A stretch of 33,649 bases of DNA from Photorhabdus khanii NC19 (lineage in GTDB: Bacteria; Pseudomonadota; Gammaproteobacteria; Enterobacterales; Enterobacteriaceae): NCBI RefSeq assembly GCF_000517265.1, contig NZ_AYSJ01000015.1, positions 400,439-434,087 on the forward strand, in the 5' to 3' direction. Position numbers and translations under genes: made by a program. Every line of letters begins with the position of its first letter. Positions within the stretch are counted from its first letter, which is position 1. Shown here in pieces: positions 1-9,587 of the stretch. The notes beneath the pieces were generated by a model. That model ran no database searches. It saw only the letters and a list, made by a program, of their open reading frames with translations, and was not told the origin of the DNA.

Positions 1-845
1 AGGCTGCCCTTACGTCCTGGCAGGTGAGGCTCAAGTAAACAAAAACATGATCAGAAATATCGTGACGGCGGTGTGCTGGTGTGTTCATGGTTAAGTAATC
101 CATTCATGTAATATGGGGTTATTATTACATGAATTTATTTATGACGACACTATCTAATGTTTTTTAAGCGTAAAACACGATATCCCTGATGATTAAGTTT
201 AATAAAAATCAGGCGAAAAAATGGAAAGAAATCTTTAAAACCTTATGTCGATTAAACCCGGGCGTTAAAACAATGACTTTGAATAGTAATTGAAAACCTA
301 TCCATCATAAATCATCAGTGGAAAATAAGAAACAGAAATCGACTTTGTTAATGCTTATGTCTCTTGGGGGGAAGGAACAATAAAAATATGAATGGGTGGC
401 AGATTCGACTAATAAGTGCAATTTTTCAAAAAGCATCGGCATTAATAATGTTTTCAATCAGAGAATGAATTTTTTCATTAAACCATTAAATCATAAAAAA
501 TCTGAATAACAAAATCCGAAATAAACGATTTAATAGAATACGAATTGAGTCACTTTCAGCGTTATGATATTGCATTTATTATACAAAACCGTGATATCTT
601 AAATTCGTCAATTTAAACTGGTTTTACACTGCTTTAATCCGTCCGATAGCACTTCTTTTTACTGTTTGATTTAAACTATTCCCCTTTTATACCATTAATG
701 TGATTTAACGCTAAAATCAATTTATATCGTTATTTTTCCAAGCTATTTTCACGCTCTGTTAACGTTTAAATACCTATAATCTTTCTGGCGGATTAATCCG
801 CCAGACTTTTCATTATCGTTGATGTAATAAAGCGTTATTAGGATG
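1..845. other. AT-rich DNA without a recognisable gene
   Basis: No convincing coding region was found. Two short frames are open from the window edge. One ends in a TAA at 92-94 and the other in a TAA at about 36-38. Either could be the tail of a gene that begins outside the window, but neither tail is recognisable. The rest is strongly AT-rich with frequent stops in all frames, apart from the palindrome near 784. Confidence 0.6.
784..805. terminator. Perfect 22-nt palindrome, probable terminator or stabilising hairpin
   Basis: The left arm TCTGGCGGATT (784-794) is followed directly by its exact reverse complement. The hairpin lies about 40 bases past the stop of the minus-strand gene at 846-1583. 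The T-run (CTTTTC) is on the plus-strand side. On the minus strand the following bases are only A/T-rich, so termination of the neighbouring gene is plausible but not textbook. Confidence 0.45.
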
Positions 846-1583
846 TTATTTTATTAATTTCGGGATATCAACGCTGAAATCAATCCACGGGTTGGTGCCC
901 AGTATCTCTGCACCGTCAACACTGGGTTCGTCATAGCGCATAACGAAATGCTTTGGTCCGTGGGCAAATGCCACGATCAATCCATCCTCAGCATCCAGAA
1001 ACGCAGCATGCATTCCTAGCCCGGGATAGCTGAGACGCCAAGCAGGATCGCCAGCTTCCACACGTCCTACCGACAGCTTTGTAATCACGCCGTCTGGCAG
1101 ACGGAAGAACCAAGTCCACGGTCCGCCAGCCACAACTGTCATGACTTCATCAATACCCATCCCGTCTTCAGCGCTGTTCACATGCAGTTTACCGAATTTT
1201 TCGAGAACAGTTTTTCTGGCTTCAGCCGAGATTGCTTTCATATCGTAAACTTTAGGATAAGGTGCAACACCGACTTCCGACGTTGACAGGAAACCGCCGC
1301 GGTGAGCTTCCGGCTGGCGACCAGCCAGTCGGATTTGTTCCAGAAGTTCTCCTCGGTGTAAAGGAAACAGCGAAATCAGTTTCTCGCTCTCTTCTTCCGT
1401 GAGCGCACGGGTTTTTGACGTTTCAAGAATAGGTCTGGCTTCTTCAGGGATCGGTGTTGTACTGACCAGAACCCCGATGGAAAATAAGACCTTGTTTACG
1501 TTTTCAATGCCAACGGTCGGCTGGCGTTCGTCAAGATAGGACAGAACAAGATTTTCTGATGTTGAAGTAACGGAACTGTTCAT
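846..1583 (-). CDS. Unrecognised 245-residue soluble protein
   Basis: I do not recognise this family. The frame is well supported. It starts at an ATG with a GAGGAG ribosome binding site a few bases upstream, runs 245 codons and ends next to a palindrome. The protein has no signal peptide, no membrane segment and no cysteine. The N-terminal half is charged and helical in character (an EEESEKLISLF stretch near residue 65). The C-terminal half (about 150-245) is rich in Gly, Trp and Phe and looks like a beta-rich fold. It lies 223 bases downstream of, and on the same strand as, a LysR regulator, which could control it. A role cannot be assigned from the sequence. Confidence 0.75.
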   Translation of the reverse strand: MNSSVTSTSENLVLSYLDERQPTVGIENVNKVLFSIGVLVSTTPIPEEARPILETSKTRALTEEESEKLISLFPLHRGELLEQIRLAGRQPEAHRGGFLSTSEVGVAPYPKVYDMKAISAEARKTVLEKFGKLHVNSAEDGMGIDEVMTVVAGGPWTWFFRLPDGVITKLSVGRVEAGDPAWRLSYPGLGMHAAFLDAEDGLIVAFAHGPKHFVMRYDEPSVDGAEILGTNPWIDFSVDIPKLIK

Positions 1584-1810
1584 ATCTACATCTCCTCAAT
1601 TTTGATGTAACCGATAAGTTCATTTGCAGAACTGAGTATAGGGAGAGAGATAGTTTATTAAAACGCCTATTATGTGAAAATATTGTACACTGATAGTAAA
1701 CAATTATCGGGTCTTCTCTGATTTGACCATGACTTTTTAAAACCGGTTGGCCTGGCATTTATTTCAACCGGAGATTTGCCATTTAAAATCACCGATCACT
1801 TTTCAGATAT

Positions 1811-2707
1811 TCAGCAGGTTTTGTCTAGTGCATTTATAAGGAAATCGATAAAAGCCCTTGTCTTGTTAGAGCGTTCTTTGTGAAAGGGTTGTATGGCATA
1901 AAGTGCCTGCATGTCAGCTTCCCATTCCGGAAGTAGTCTGACAAGTTTGCCTGACAGCAGCTCATCAGTGACCAGTAATTCAGGCAGTAAAATCACACCA
2001 TGTCCGGAAAGCGCTGCCTGTTTGAGTGCAAGCCCGTTATTTACCACATAGGTTCCGGACTTAAGGTCAACGACTTTCACATCATTTTGATTGTGAAATA
2101 TCCAGCGTCGTGGAGAAGAAGATAAACTGTAGACAAGGCAGTTATGGGAGGTGAGATTTTCAGGGATGAGTATTTTTTCAGAAGCCTCAATATATGCTGG
2201 TGAGGCGCATAAGACTCGGGGTACTTTTATCAGTTTCCTGGAGCGAAGGCTGGAATCGCTCAGTTCACCTCCTCCACGTATCGCAACATCTATTCCATGC
2301 TCAATAAGATCGATATATTTATCAATCATGACAACTTCTACAGAAATACCAGGGTGAATATGCATAAACTGGCATATCAGTGGATTTAATGCCTTTAGCC
2401 CCATAGACATTGGAATACTGACTTTTATCGAACCTGTCAGAGTGTGAGACGTTTCCATAACCGATAAGTCAGCATTCTCAAGCTCATCCAGAATGTTGCA
2501 CACCTGATGATAGTAATTCCTGCCACTTGCGGTTATGTGCATGTTTCTGGTCGTTCGGTTAATCAGGGGGCTTTTGAGATGCTCTTCAAGCTGATTGATG
2601 TTTTTACTGACAGCAGCCTTGGATAAGCCCAGATCTTGGGCGGCGGCTTTGAAACTGCCTAGTTCCACAACACGCCGGAAGACGTTGATTGCTCTTAATT
2701 TGTCCAT
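1811..2707 (-). CDS. LysR-family transcriptional regulator
   Basis: This is a 298-residue DNA-binding regulator counted from the ATG at 2707. A GTG nine bases further upstream is possible, but the ATG gives the usual LysR N-terminus (MDKLRAINVFRRVVE). Residues 1-60 form the winged helix-turn-helix, with the typical SFKAAAQDLGLSKAAVSKNI recognition region. Residues about 90-295 form the periplasmic-binding-protein-like effector domain. The closest general type is the large CrgA/AaeR-like group of LysR proteins; the effector is not predictable. The gene is on the same strand as the unknown gene at 846-1583 and is separated from fadE by about 350 bases containing a palindrome, so it is unlikely to belong to the fadE transcript. 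Confidence 0.9.
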   Translation of the reverse strand: MDKLRAINVFRRVVELGSFKAAAQDLGLSKAAVSKNINQLEEHLKSPLINRTTRNMHITASGRNYYHQVCNILDELENADLSVMETSHTLTGSIKVSIPMSMGLKALNPLICQFMHIHPGISVEVVMIDKYIDLIEHGIDVAIRGGGELSDSSLRSRKLIKVPRVLCASPAYIEASEKILIPENLTSHNCLVYSLSSSPRRWIFHNQNDVKVVDLKSGTYVVNNGLALKQAALSGHGVILLPELLVTDELLSGKLVRLLPEWEADMQALYAIQPFHKERSNKTRAFIDFLINALDKTC

Positions 2708-3054
2708 AAGCACCACTGTTGAATGAGTTTAACTGTCTGGTGTATCAATAAACTACGATAAAAAATTATGCTTAACCATTTGTTCAGTTATTGCAACTGA
2801 ATCAGTTGGTTGCCGATCTGAGCCTCGACAAAGCTATGTTGAAGGATGTGCTGGTGTGACATTACAAGCGGATTGTCGTCTGTATCGTGAGTAGGGTGCT
2901 GTAGAGAGTAAATTTCATCTACTCTTTCAAAGGAAATATCGGATATTTTTGACTGTGTCTATTTTTTTGCGCAAAGCGAAATCCTACCTTGGCAACTCGG
3001 GACGATACCTTAAGGTATCGTCCCGTAATGACATCCATTCTTTAGTTGTCAGTA
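2708..3054. other. Intergenic region between the LysR gene and fadE
   Basis: No gene is evident. The stretch contains two short inverted repeats (AGAGTA 2905-2910 with TACTCT 2920-2925; AAATATC 2934-2940 with GATATTT 2942-2948) and the large palindrome listed separately. The first two could be operator or weak terminator elements. There is nothing to choose between these roles. Confidence 0.4.
2998..3025. terminator. Perfect 28-nt palindrome just past fadE
   Basis: The arm CGGGACGATACCTT (2998-3011) is followed immediately by its exact reverse complement (3012-3025). It lies 30 bases beyond the fadE stop codon. No T-run follows on the fadE strand. It may therefore act as an mRNA 3'-end stabiliser or a Rho-assisted stop rather than a classic intrinsic terminator. 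Confidence 0.5.
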
Positions 3055-5490
3055 TCAGGCCGCTTTCGTTTTTGGTTTTTTGTCCTGAACAGGAACCGCC
3101 AATGCTTCTGGTTCAAACTCATCGACATTAATAGAACGTAAACGGTTTGCTTCGGCACGCTTCAGAATTTCAGCCTCTTCTGGCGTAATCTTACATTCTG
3201 CCAGTGCCTGTTCTGCCAGTTTATCCAGGCCAGTAAAGCCAAGACGTTTACCCGCTTCGCGGCTTAGACGGGCGTGGATCGGTTCTGCGGCAATAATATC
3301 GTGCAGAGCTTCTTCCAATAATCCGTGAGGGTTATGTTCGCTCGGTGTCAGGAACTGACCACGGCCGATGCGATCACGGGTAGCGGAAGGCTGTTGTAAG
3401 AGCTGTGCCAGTTTGTGATCTAAATGGTCAGATGGCGCTGAATGCACACGTCCTAATGGGAAGACAATAGCACGCATCAGACCTGCAACCAGACGGTTCG
3501 GGAAGTTACGCAGTAAGTTGTCTATCGCCTGTTCTGCTTGATGCAGGCTATCCTGAACGGCCCAATGTACCAGTGGTAAATCTTCTTTCTGACGACCTTC
3601 ATCTTCATAACGTTTTAAGGTTGCTGAAGCCAAATAGGTTTGACTCAGAACGTCGCCAAGACGGGCAGAGACACGTTCACGGCGTTTCAGGCTGCCACCT
3701 AATACCCCCATTGCCACATCTGATAACAGAGCCAGGTTGGCACTCTGACGGTTTAATTGTTGATAATAACGGCGGGTTGCATCATTAACCGGCGTGCTGC
3801 TGGTGCGGCCATTGGTCAGACCAAGCCAGAAGCTGCGTAACAGGTTACTGGCAACGTGACCGAGGTGGCTAAACAATGCCTTATCAAAATCTTTAATACG
3901 GTTATTTTCAACCGCGGCCATTTCATCAAGTACATAAGGATGACAGCGAATAGCTCCCTGACCATAAATAATCATGTTGCGAGTCAGAATATTAGCGCCT
4001 TCAACGGTAATGGCGATAGGTGCGCCCTGATAAGCGCGGGCAACGAAGTTGGATGGGCCAAGGCAAACACCTTTACCACCGGCAATATCCATTGCGTCAA
4101 TAACTGAACGCTGGCCTCTGTGAGTACAATGATATTTCACAATAGCCGATAATACGGAGGGTTTCTCGCCCAGCATGATACCTGTTGTAGCAAGCGTTGA
4201 AGCGGCGTCCATCAGGTAAGCGTTACCGGCAATACGTGCCAGTGGCTCTTCAATCCCTTCCATTTTACCAATTGGCATTTTGAACTGACGGCGAATATAA
4301 GCGTATGCGCCAATCGCCATGGCAACACTTTTCAAACCACCCGTTGCGTTTGACGGCAGGGTGATACCACGGCCAACAGACAGACATTCAACCAGCATAC
4401 GCCAGCCTTGTCCGGCCATTTTTGGTCCACCAATGATATAGTCGATTGGGACAAAAATATCTTTACCGCGAGTCGGACCATTCTGGAATGGGATGTTCAG
4501 TGGGAAATGGCGATGACCAATTTCTACTCCCGGTACATTTGTCGGGATCAAGGCACAGGTGATACCCAACTCTTTTGTATCGCCCAGTAAATGGTCAGGG
4601 TCAGAGAGTTTGAAAGCCAGACCAAGTACGGTGGCGATAGGGGCAAGGGTGATGTAACGCTTGTTCCAGGTCAGACGCATACCCAGAATTTGTTCGCCTT
4701 GCCATTCTCCCATACAAACCACGCCTGTATCCGGGATAGCGCCGGCATCTGAACCGGCTTCCGGGCTGGTCAATGCGAAACATGGGATCTCTTCACCACG
4801 GGCCAGTCCGGGTAAATAACGGTTTTTTTGCTCATCGGTGCCATAATGTTGTAGTAATTCACCTGGGCCAAGCGAGTTAGGTACACCTACGGTGATGGCC
4901 AGAATGCCGGAAGTACCTGCCAGTTTTTGTAATACCCGTGCTTGTGCATAGGCTGAGAATTCCAGACCGCCATACTCTTTTTTAATAATCATGGCAAAGA
5001 AGCGGTGTTCTTTCAGGTAGTTCCATAACTCAGGTGGTAAATTAGCAAGTTCATGGCTTATCTGGAAATCATTGGTCATGCGGCAGGCTTCTTCTACCGG
5101 TCCATCCAAAAACGCTTGTTCTTCAGCGGTTAACTGAGGCTTTGGATAGTCATGCAATTTTTTCCAGTCAGGTTTGCCCCGGAACAGATCACCTTCCCAC
5201 CAGGTAGTACCGGCATCAAGGGCTTCTTTTTCCGTGCGGGACAGACTTGGCATCACTTTACGGAAGGCTTTTAATGCCGGAACGGTGAGCAAGGAATGAC
5301 GAATTGGCGAAAAATTCAGCGTGAACAGAATGATGGCCATGGGTAGCAACATCCAGTAGCTCCATGCATCAATAGCGCCCATCAAGACGGTATAGACAAG
5401 GAGCAGTAGGCTGCTGAGGCTGAGATTGACTTTGTGATAACAAAGTATCCCAAGCAATACTAAGAATAGAATGATACTCAATGTGGTCAT
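3055..5490 (-). CDS. fadE: Acyl-CoA dehydrogenase FadE
   Basis: FadE catalyses the first step of fatty-acid beta-oxidation, the FAD-dependent 2,3-dehydrogenation of acyl-CoA. At 811 residues it is close to the E. coli enzyme (about 814). Two hydrophobic segments at about residues 1-25 and 28-60 agree with membrane association. The acyl-CoA dehydrogenase core follows at about 110-560, with the stretches [19 protein letters not shown] and [22 protein letters not shown]-terminal extension typical of FadE (the DUF1974 region) continues to the end. The ATG is preceded by CAGGAG at proper spacing. A FadR-like operator lies just upstream, consistent with repression in the absence of long-chain acyl-CoA. 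The gene is divergent from gmhA, as in other Enterobacterales. Confidence 0.97.
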   Translation of the reverse strand: MTTLSIILFLVLLGILCYHKVNLSLSSLLLLVYTVLMGAIDAWSYWMLLPMAIILFTLNFSPIRHSLLTVPALKAFRKVMPSLSRTEKEALDAGTTWWEGDLFRGKPDWKKLHDYPKPQLTAEEQAFLDGPVEEACRMTNDFQISHELANLPPELWNYLKEHRFFAMIIKKEYGGLEFSAYAQARVLQKLAGTSGILAITVGVPNSLGPGELLQHYGTDEQKNRYLPGLARGEEIPCFALTSPEAGSDAGAIPDTGVVCMGEWQGEQILGMRLTWNKRYITLAPIATVLGLAFKLSDPDHLLGDTKELGITCALIPTNVPGVEIGHRHFPLNIPFQNGPTRGKDIFVPIDYIIGGPKMAGQGWRMLVECLSVGRGITLPSNATGGLKSVAMAIGAYAYIRRQFKMPIGKMEGIEEPLARIAGNAYLMDAASTLATTGIMLGEKPSVLSAIVKYHCTHRGQRSVIDAMDIAGGKGVCLGPSNFVARAYQGAPIAITVEGANILTRNMIIYGQGAIRCHPYVLDEMAAVENNRIKDFDKALFSHLGHVASNLLRSFWLGLTNGRTSSTPVNDATRRYYQQLNRQSANLALLSDVAMGVLGGSLKRRERVSARLGDVLSQTYLASATLKRYEDEGRQKEDLPLVHWAVQDSLHQAEQAIDNLLRNFPNRLVAGLMRAIVFPLGRVHSAPSDHLDHKLAQLLQQPSATRDRIGRGQFLTPSEHNPHGLLEEALHDIIAAEPIHARLSREAGKRLGFTGLDKLAEQALAECKITPEEAEILKRAEANRLRSINVDEFEPEALAVPVQDKKPKTKAA

Positions 5491-5525
5491 AATAAAAGCT
5501 CCTGGTTAATCTCAGGGTAAGTCAT

Positions 5526-5542
5526 CAGAGGTCTGACCTGTT
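5526..5542 (-). promoter_or_regulatory. FadR-like operator upstream of fadE
   Basis: The 17-mer CAGAGGTCTGACCTGTT matches the enterobacterial FadR consensus AGCTGGTCCGAYNTGTT at 12 of 17 positions. All of the core GGTCnGAC and the TGTT end are kept. It sits 36 bases upstream of the fadE start. Function is inferred from similarity and position. Confidence 0.55.
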
Positions 5543-5744
5543 GTGTTCTTCTTCTCTTTTTAGACCAGGAAGCTGTTTTTAGCAATATATTTACATCTTA
5601 ATTACAATGCAGCTCACAAACTCGTGGTAATCGGAAGCGGATTAATTTCCCAGAAATGTGATGTTGTCTTCTTTCAAGGCCCTTGATCCGGTAAACTGCC
5701 ATCCGGCATAACATTAAAGATTACCTGACTGAAGTGAGGAGCTT

Positions 5745-6326
5745 ATGTATCAAGATCTGATCCGTAGTGAATTGAGTGAAGCCGCGGATACGCTGGCAAA
5801 GTTTTTAAGTCACGATGCAAATATTGAAGCGATTCAGAAAGCAGCGGTATTACTGGCTGATTCATTTAAAGCGGGTGGTAAGGTATTGTCCTGTGGTAAT
5901 GGCGGTTCGCACTGTGATGCGATGCATTTCGCGGAAGAATTGACAGGCCGTTATCGCGAAAACCGTCCAGGCTATCCGGCGATTGCGATTTCTGATGTCA
6001 GCCATCTTTCCTGCGTCAGTAATGATTTTGGTTATGAATTCGTTTTTTCCCGTTATGTGGAAGCGGTCGGGCAAGCAAGGGATGTCTTGCTGGGTATCTC
6101 CACTTCCGGTAATTCCGGCAATATTATCAAAGCAGTTGAAGCTGCCCGTTTAAAAGGCATGAAAGTGATTACGCTGACAGGCAAAGATGGCGGTAAAATG
6201 GCAGGAACGGCGGATGTGGAAATTCGTGTGCCGCATTCTGGCTATGCAGATCGTATTCAGGAAATTCATATCAAAGTGATTCATATCCTGATTCAACTTA
6301 TTGAAAAAGAGATGGTTAGAGCTTGA
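5745..6326 (+). CDS. gmhA: Sedoheptulose 7-phosphate isomerase
   Basis: GmhA (LpcA) converts sedoheptulose 7-phosphate to D-glycero-D-manno-heptose 7-phosphate, the first step towards the ADP-heptose of the LPS inner core. It is cytoplasmic. At 193 residues it has the standard length. A single SIS domain is present with the motifs [19 protein letters not shown] (about 50-68) and STSGNSGN (119-126). The family catalytic residues Glu65 and His180 are both in place. A GAGGAG ribosome binding site precedes the ATG. The gene is divergent from fadE and is followed 24 bases later by yafJ on the same strand, so the two are probably co-transcribed. Confidence 0.97.
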   Translation: MYQDLIRSELSEAADTLAKFLSHDANIEAIQKAAVLLADSFKAGGKVLSCGNGGSHCDAMHFAEELTGRYRENRPGYPAIAISDVSHLSCVSNDFGYEFVFSRYVEAVGQARDVLLGISTSGNSGNIIKAVEAARLKGMKVITLTGKDGGKMAGTADVEIRVPHSGYADRIQEIHIKVIHILIQLIEKEMVRA

Positions 6327-6350
6327 TTTTACAGGCTACAGAGGTGGGCA

Positions 6351-7118
6351 ATGTGTGAGTTACTTGGCATGAGTGCAAATGTGCCAACAGATATCTGCTT
6401 TAGTTTACGTGGTCTGATTCAGCGTGGCGGTCATACCGGACCCCATAAAGATGGTTGGGGGATCACTTTTTATGAGGGGCGGGGCTGTCGCACATTTAAA
6501 GATCATCAACCAGGTTACCATTCACCCGTTGCCCGTTTTGTACAAGAGTATCCGATTAAATCCAGAGTGGTGATCTCGCATATCCGGCAGGCTAATCGGG
6601 GTAATGTTGCGTTGGAAAATACCCACCCTTTTATCCGTGAGATGTGGGGGCGCAATTGGACCTATGCCCATAATGGGCAACTTAAGGGTTATCGGTGGCT
6701 TAAAACCGGTCAATATCGCCCAGTCGGGCAAACTGACAGTGAACATGCTTTTTGCTGGATTTTACATCAACTTTCACAAAAATATCCAAGGACGCCCTCT
6801 AACTGGCCTGCGGTTTTTCGTTTTATTGCCTCACTGGCGGATGAACTCAGGAAAAAGGGGGTATTCAATATGTTGCTGTCAGACGGGTGTTTTGTGATGG
6901 CATATTGTTCAACCAACCTTTATTGGATTACCCGTCGGGCACCGTTTGGAAAAGCAAAACTTCTCGATCAGGATGTTGAAATTGATTTCCAGCAGCACAC
7001 TCAGCCAGATGATGTCGTTTCTGTCATTGTCACTCAGCCTTTAACCGGCAATGAGTCCTGGAACCGGATCGCGCCGGGTGATTATGCGCTATTTCATCTT
7101 GGTGAGCGCATATTGTGA
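6351..7118 (+). CDS. yafJ: Class II glutamine amidotransferase YafJ
   Basis: A 255-residue cytoplasmic protein with an N-terminal nucleophile (Ntn) glutaminase fold. The catalytic cysteine is residue 2 (MCELLGMS) and becomes the N-terminus after Met removal. Family signatures follow: GGHTGPHKDGWGITFYEG (about 27-44), the SHIRQANRGNV segment near 73, and THPF/YAHNGQLKG near 88-108, which bind the glutamine carboxamide. There is no fused synthase domain, so the acceptor of the released ammonia is unknown, as for E. coli YafJ. It follows gmhA at 24 bases with an AGGTGG ribosome binding site. Its 3' end overlaps the convergent yafK by 30 bases. Confidence 0.93.
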   Translation: MCELLGMSANVPTDICFSLRGLIQRGGHTGPHKDGWGITFYEGRGCRTFKDHQPGYHSPVARFVQEYPIKSRVVISHIRQANRGNVALENTHPFIREMWGRNWTYAHNGQLKGYRWLKTGQYRPVGQTDSEHAFCWILHQLSQKYPRTPSNWPAVFRFIASLADELRKKGVFNMLLSDGCFVMAYCSTNLYWITRRAPFGKAKLLDQDVEIDFQQHTQPDDVVSVIVTQPLTGNESWNRIAPGDYALFHLGERIL

Positions 7119-7823
7119 TTGATTCTGCAAAGGTGGCGATTTATAAGGTGTTGCGTTAACCGTATATTGACCATTAATAACGCTAATTGCTGCTGGTCGG
7201 TTATTTTTGACAAAATATTCATAGGCCGGTTGTAATTGCAACCAAAACAGATAATGGGAGGATGAGCGGTGGCGTAACATATTCTGCGGTGTCATTCTGA
7301 ATGGGTAAATGCTGATATCAATTTCATACTGTCCGCGCAATAATGCATTTTCTGCATAATGGTAGATCTCATCCATGTAACCGTTAGTCATCGCGTAACA
7401 ACCGACAGATTTACACTCGCCGTGGATCATTAAATGGTTGCCGGAATAGCCTCTGGATTTATCGTATTCATTTGGAAAACCGAGATTAATAGATCGGTAA
7501 TACCGACTATTTGGATTGAGCTGACGGGTTTTCACACGATAAAAACCTTCTGGGCTTTTCAAATCACCTTCTGTGGTTTTGGGGCCGAGGCCACCAGAGT
7601 AATTGCAAATGGGGTAGCTTTTAGCCAGTTGGTAGTTTCCATGATTATTTTTAGTGTATAGCTCCAGTATCCGCTCTTCTTTGAATATTTGGATAAAGAG
7701 GGGAGAGCCGGGTGGCGTGGGGGAGCTTGGCTTAAATTTAACTAAAGTATCCTGAGCGTAGACAGGTAGGAGTGAACTAAAAGACAACAATGTTATTACA
7801 GCAAATGTAGCAGTTTTTTTCAT
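7089..7823 (-). CDS. yafK: YafK-family L,D-transpeptidase-fold protein (DpaA-like)
   Basis: A 244-residue periplasmic protein. Residues 1-23 form a signal peptide ending VYA before Gln-Asp. A YkuD catalytic domain spans about 40-165. The active-site pattern HGECKSVGCYAM contains His134 and Cys142, the expected catalytic pair. The E. coli homologue (YafK, also called LdtF or DpaA) is reported to release Braun lipoprotein from peptidoglycan rather than to form crosslinks. The same activity is inferred here from orthology and gene order. A C-terminal region of about 75 residues beyond the catalytic domain is family-typical. It is convergent with yafJ, overlapping by 30 bases. Confidence 0.92.
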   Translation of the reverse strand: MKKTATFAVITLLSFSSLLPVYAQDTLVKFKPSSPTPPGSPLFIQIFKEERILELYTKNNHGNYQLAKSYPICNYSGGLGPKTTEGDLKSPEGFYRVKTRQLNPNSRYYRSINLGFPNEYDKSRGYSGNHLMIHGECKSVGCYAMTNGYMDEIYHYAENALLRGQYEIDISIYPFRMTPQNMLRHRSSSHYLFWLQLQPAYEYFVKNNRPAAISVINGQYTVNATPYKSPPLQNQSQYALTKMK

Positions 7824-8240
7824 GTGACTACCGTATAGAGATGTCGTGGGCTAACCTGGAATTTAGCTTAAGATTGCCATGAGTGATCGACTTTGTGAAT
7901 AAAAAATAATAACGATGGCTTTATCCTGCAAAGTGATCATGAGATCAAAAAATAATCAGCCGTCGGGAAAGGTGATACAATAGTTCGTTTTTTGCGATCT
8001 GTTAATGGTTTAGGGCCAAAGTTATTCCTGTTTGCTTGAACTAAATCACTTGATTAGTCCGACAGTCGAAGAAGGGAGATGTTAAAATTACCGCCCTGAG
8101 ATTAAAAGAAAATCGTAACAATTATTGGAGAATTATAACCTGGGCACGATCCGTGACTTAAGGGGTTTTTTATAGAGTGGCTATGTTACCACCAGGTAAT
8201 CTGTAGCATATGATTTAATTGATAAACTTGTGCAAATCTT
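7824..8240. other. Leader region upstream of nqrA
   Basis: About 415 bases without a gene, between the divergent starts of yafK and nqrA. The region must hold promoters for both. A short perfect inverted repeat, TTACC-N4-GGTAA (8186-8199), lies about 40 bases before nqrA and could be an operator or small hairpin. No known riboswitch fold was recognised. There is no clear Shine-Dalgarno sequence directly before the nqrA ATG. Confidence 0.4.
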
Positions 8241-9584
8241 ATGATTAAAATTAAAAAAGGACTCGACCTCCCGATTGCAGGAGCGCCTGCTCAAGTGATA
8301 GAAGACGGTCCGACAATTCGCCATGTAGCACTGCTGGGTGATGAGTATGTTGGAATGCGTCCTTCTATGTTGGTTAAGGAAGGTGAGCATGTTAAGAAAG
8401 GCCAGATTCTTTTTGAAGATAAAAAGAATCCAGGGGTAGTTTTCACCAGTCCGGCCTGTGGGCAGGTAGTTGCGATCAATCGTGGTGAGCGACGTGTTTT
8501 TCAGTCAATCGTGATTGAAATAACGGGAGACGATCAGGTTGATTTTGACCGTTATGATCGTTGCCAACTTGTTCAGTTATCCCGGGAACAAGCAGAAAAG
8601 AATCTGATTGATTCCGGATTATGGACTGCACTGCGTACCCGCCCGTACAGTCAAAGCCCTGCTCCCGGTTCTTCGCCGAAAGCAATTTTTGTAACAGCAA
8701 TGGATACCCAGCCCTTGGCTGCAAATCCACAGGTGGTTATCGCTACCGAAGAACAGGCTTTCGTTGATGGTCTGAATGTGCTGACCAGATTAACCGAAGG
8801 TAAAGTTCATGTTTGCCACGGTGCAGGAAGCTTGCCGAATGCCGGTAATAATGCACAAATCACTTATAATCAGTTCTCTGGTCCACATCCTGCGGGGCTT
8901 GCTGGAACTCACATCCACTTTATTGAACCCGTCAGCGCGACTAAAACGGTATGGTACTTGGGATATCAGGATGTGATTGCTATCGGTAAGTTATTCACTA
9001 CCGGCACACTTTATACTGACCGCGTTATTGCACTGGCAGGACCACAAGTTGAGAAACCGCGTCTTATGCGTACCTGCCTGGGGGCAGACCTGCTTGAGTT
9101 GACTCAGGATCAATTGAAAGTGGGTGAAAACCGTATTATTTCAGGTTCTGTATTATGTGGTACCCAGTCAGATGAAGTTCGTCACTATCTCGGCCGTTTC
9201 CACACTTTAGTTTCTGTTTTACGTGAAGGCCGTGAAAAAGAGCTGTTTGGTTGGATCATGCCGGGTGCCGATAAGTTTTCTGTTACCCGTACCACTATTG
9301 GTCATTTCCTGAAAAATAAGCGTTTTGCTTTTTCAACCACAATGAATGGCGGTGAGCGCTCTATGGTGCCAATCGGTAACTACGAGCGTGTTATGCCTTT
9401 GGATATTATGGCAACGCATTTGCTGCGGGATCTGCTTGCAGGTGATACCGATAGTGCTCAGGCACTGGGTTGTCTGGAGTTGGATGAGGAAGACCTGGCA
9501 CTTTGTACCTATGTCTGTCCCGGCAAATATGAATATGGTCCGGTATTGCGTGAAGTGCTGACTAAGATTGAGCAGGAAGGATGA
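8241..9584 (+). CDS. nqrA: Na+-translocating NADH:quinone oxidoreductase subunit A
   Basis: NqrA is the cytoplasm-facing, cofactor-free subunit of the Na+-NQR complex. The complex oxidises NADH, reduces ubiquinone and exports Na+. The 447-residue length and the start [16 protein letters not shown] are typical. Recognisable stretches include [12 protein letters not shown] near residue 225 and the C-terminal [19 protein letters not shown]. It is the first gene of the tightly packed nqrABCDEF operon, with nqrB starting 4 bases after its stop. Its start lacks a strong ribosome binding site, but the N-terminus fits the family well. Confidence 0.97.
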   Translation: MIKIKKGLDLPIAGAPAQVIEDGPTIRHVALLGDEYVGMRPSMLVKEGEHVKKGQILFEDKKNPGVVFTSPACGQVVAINRGERRVFQSIVIEITGDDQVDFDRYDRCQLVQLSREQAEKNLIDSGLWTALRTRPYSQSPAPGSSPKAIFVTAMDTQPLAANPQVVIATEEQAFVDGLNVLTRLTEGKVHVCHGAGSLPNAGNNAQITYNQFSGPHPAGLAGTHIHFIEPVSATKTVWYLGYQDVIAIGKLFTTGTLYTDRVIALAGPQVEKPRLMRTCLGADLLELTQDQLKVGENRIISGSVLCGTQSDEVRHYLGRFHTLVSVLREGREKELFGWIMPGADKFSVTRTTIGHFLKNKRFAFSTTMNGGERSMVPIGNYERVMPLDIMATHLLRDLLAGDTDSAQALGCLELDEEDLALCTYVCPGKYEYGPVLREVLTKIEQEG

Positions 9585-9587
9585 TCC

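Noticed and set aside
1823-1836. The 14-mer GTCTAGTGCATTTA occurs here and again at 16037-16050, which might suggest an attachment or target duplication.
   Set aside because: One or two shared 14-mers are expected by chance in 33 kb. The first copy lies inside the LysR coding end, and no element is bounded by the pair.
2949-3131. A plus-strand open frame of 60 codons crossing the end of fadE.
   Set aside because: It runs through the palindrome and antisense to fadE, has no ribosome binding site and gives no recognisable protein.
8100-8240. Possible riboswitch or structured leader before nqrA.
   Set aside because: Only one 5-bp inverted repeat is visible and no known riboswitch consensus could be recognised by eye.
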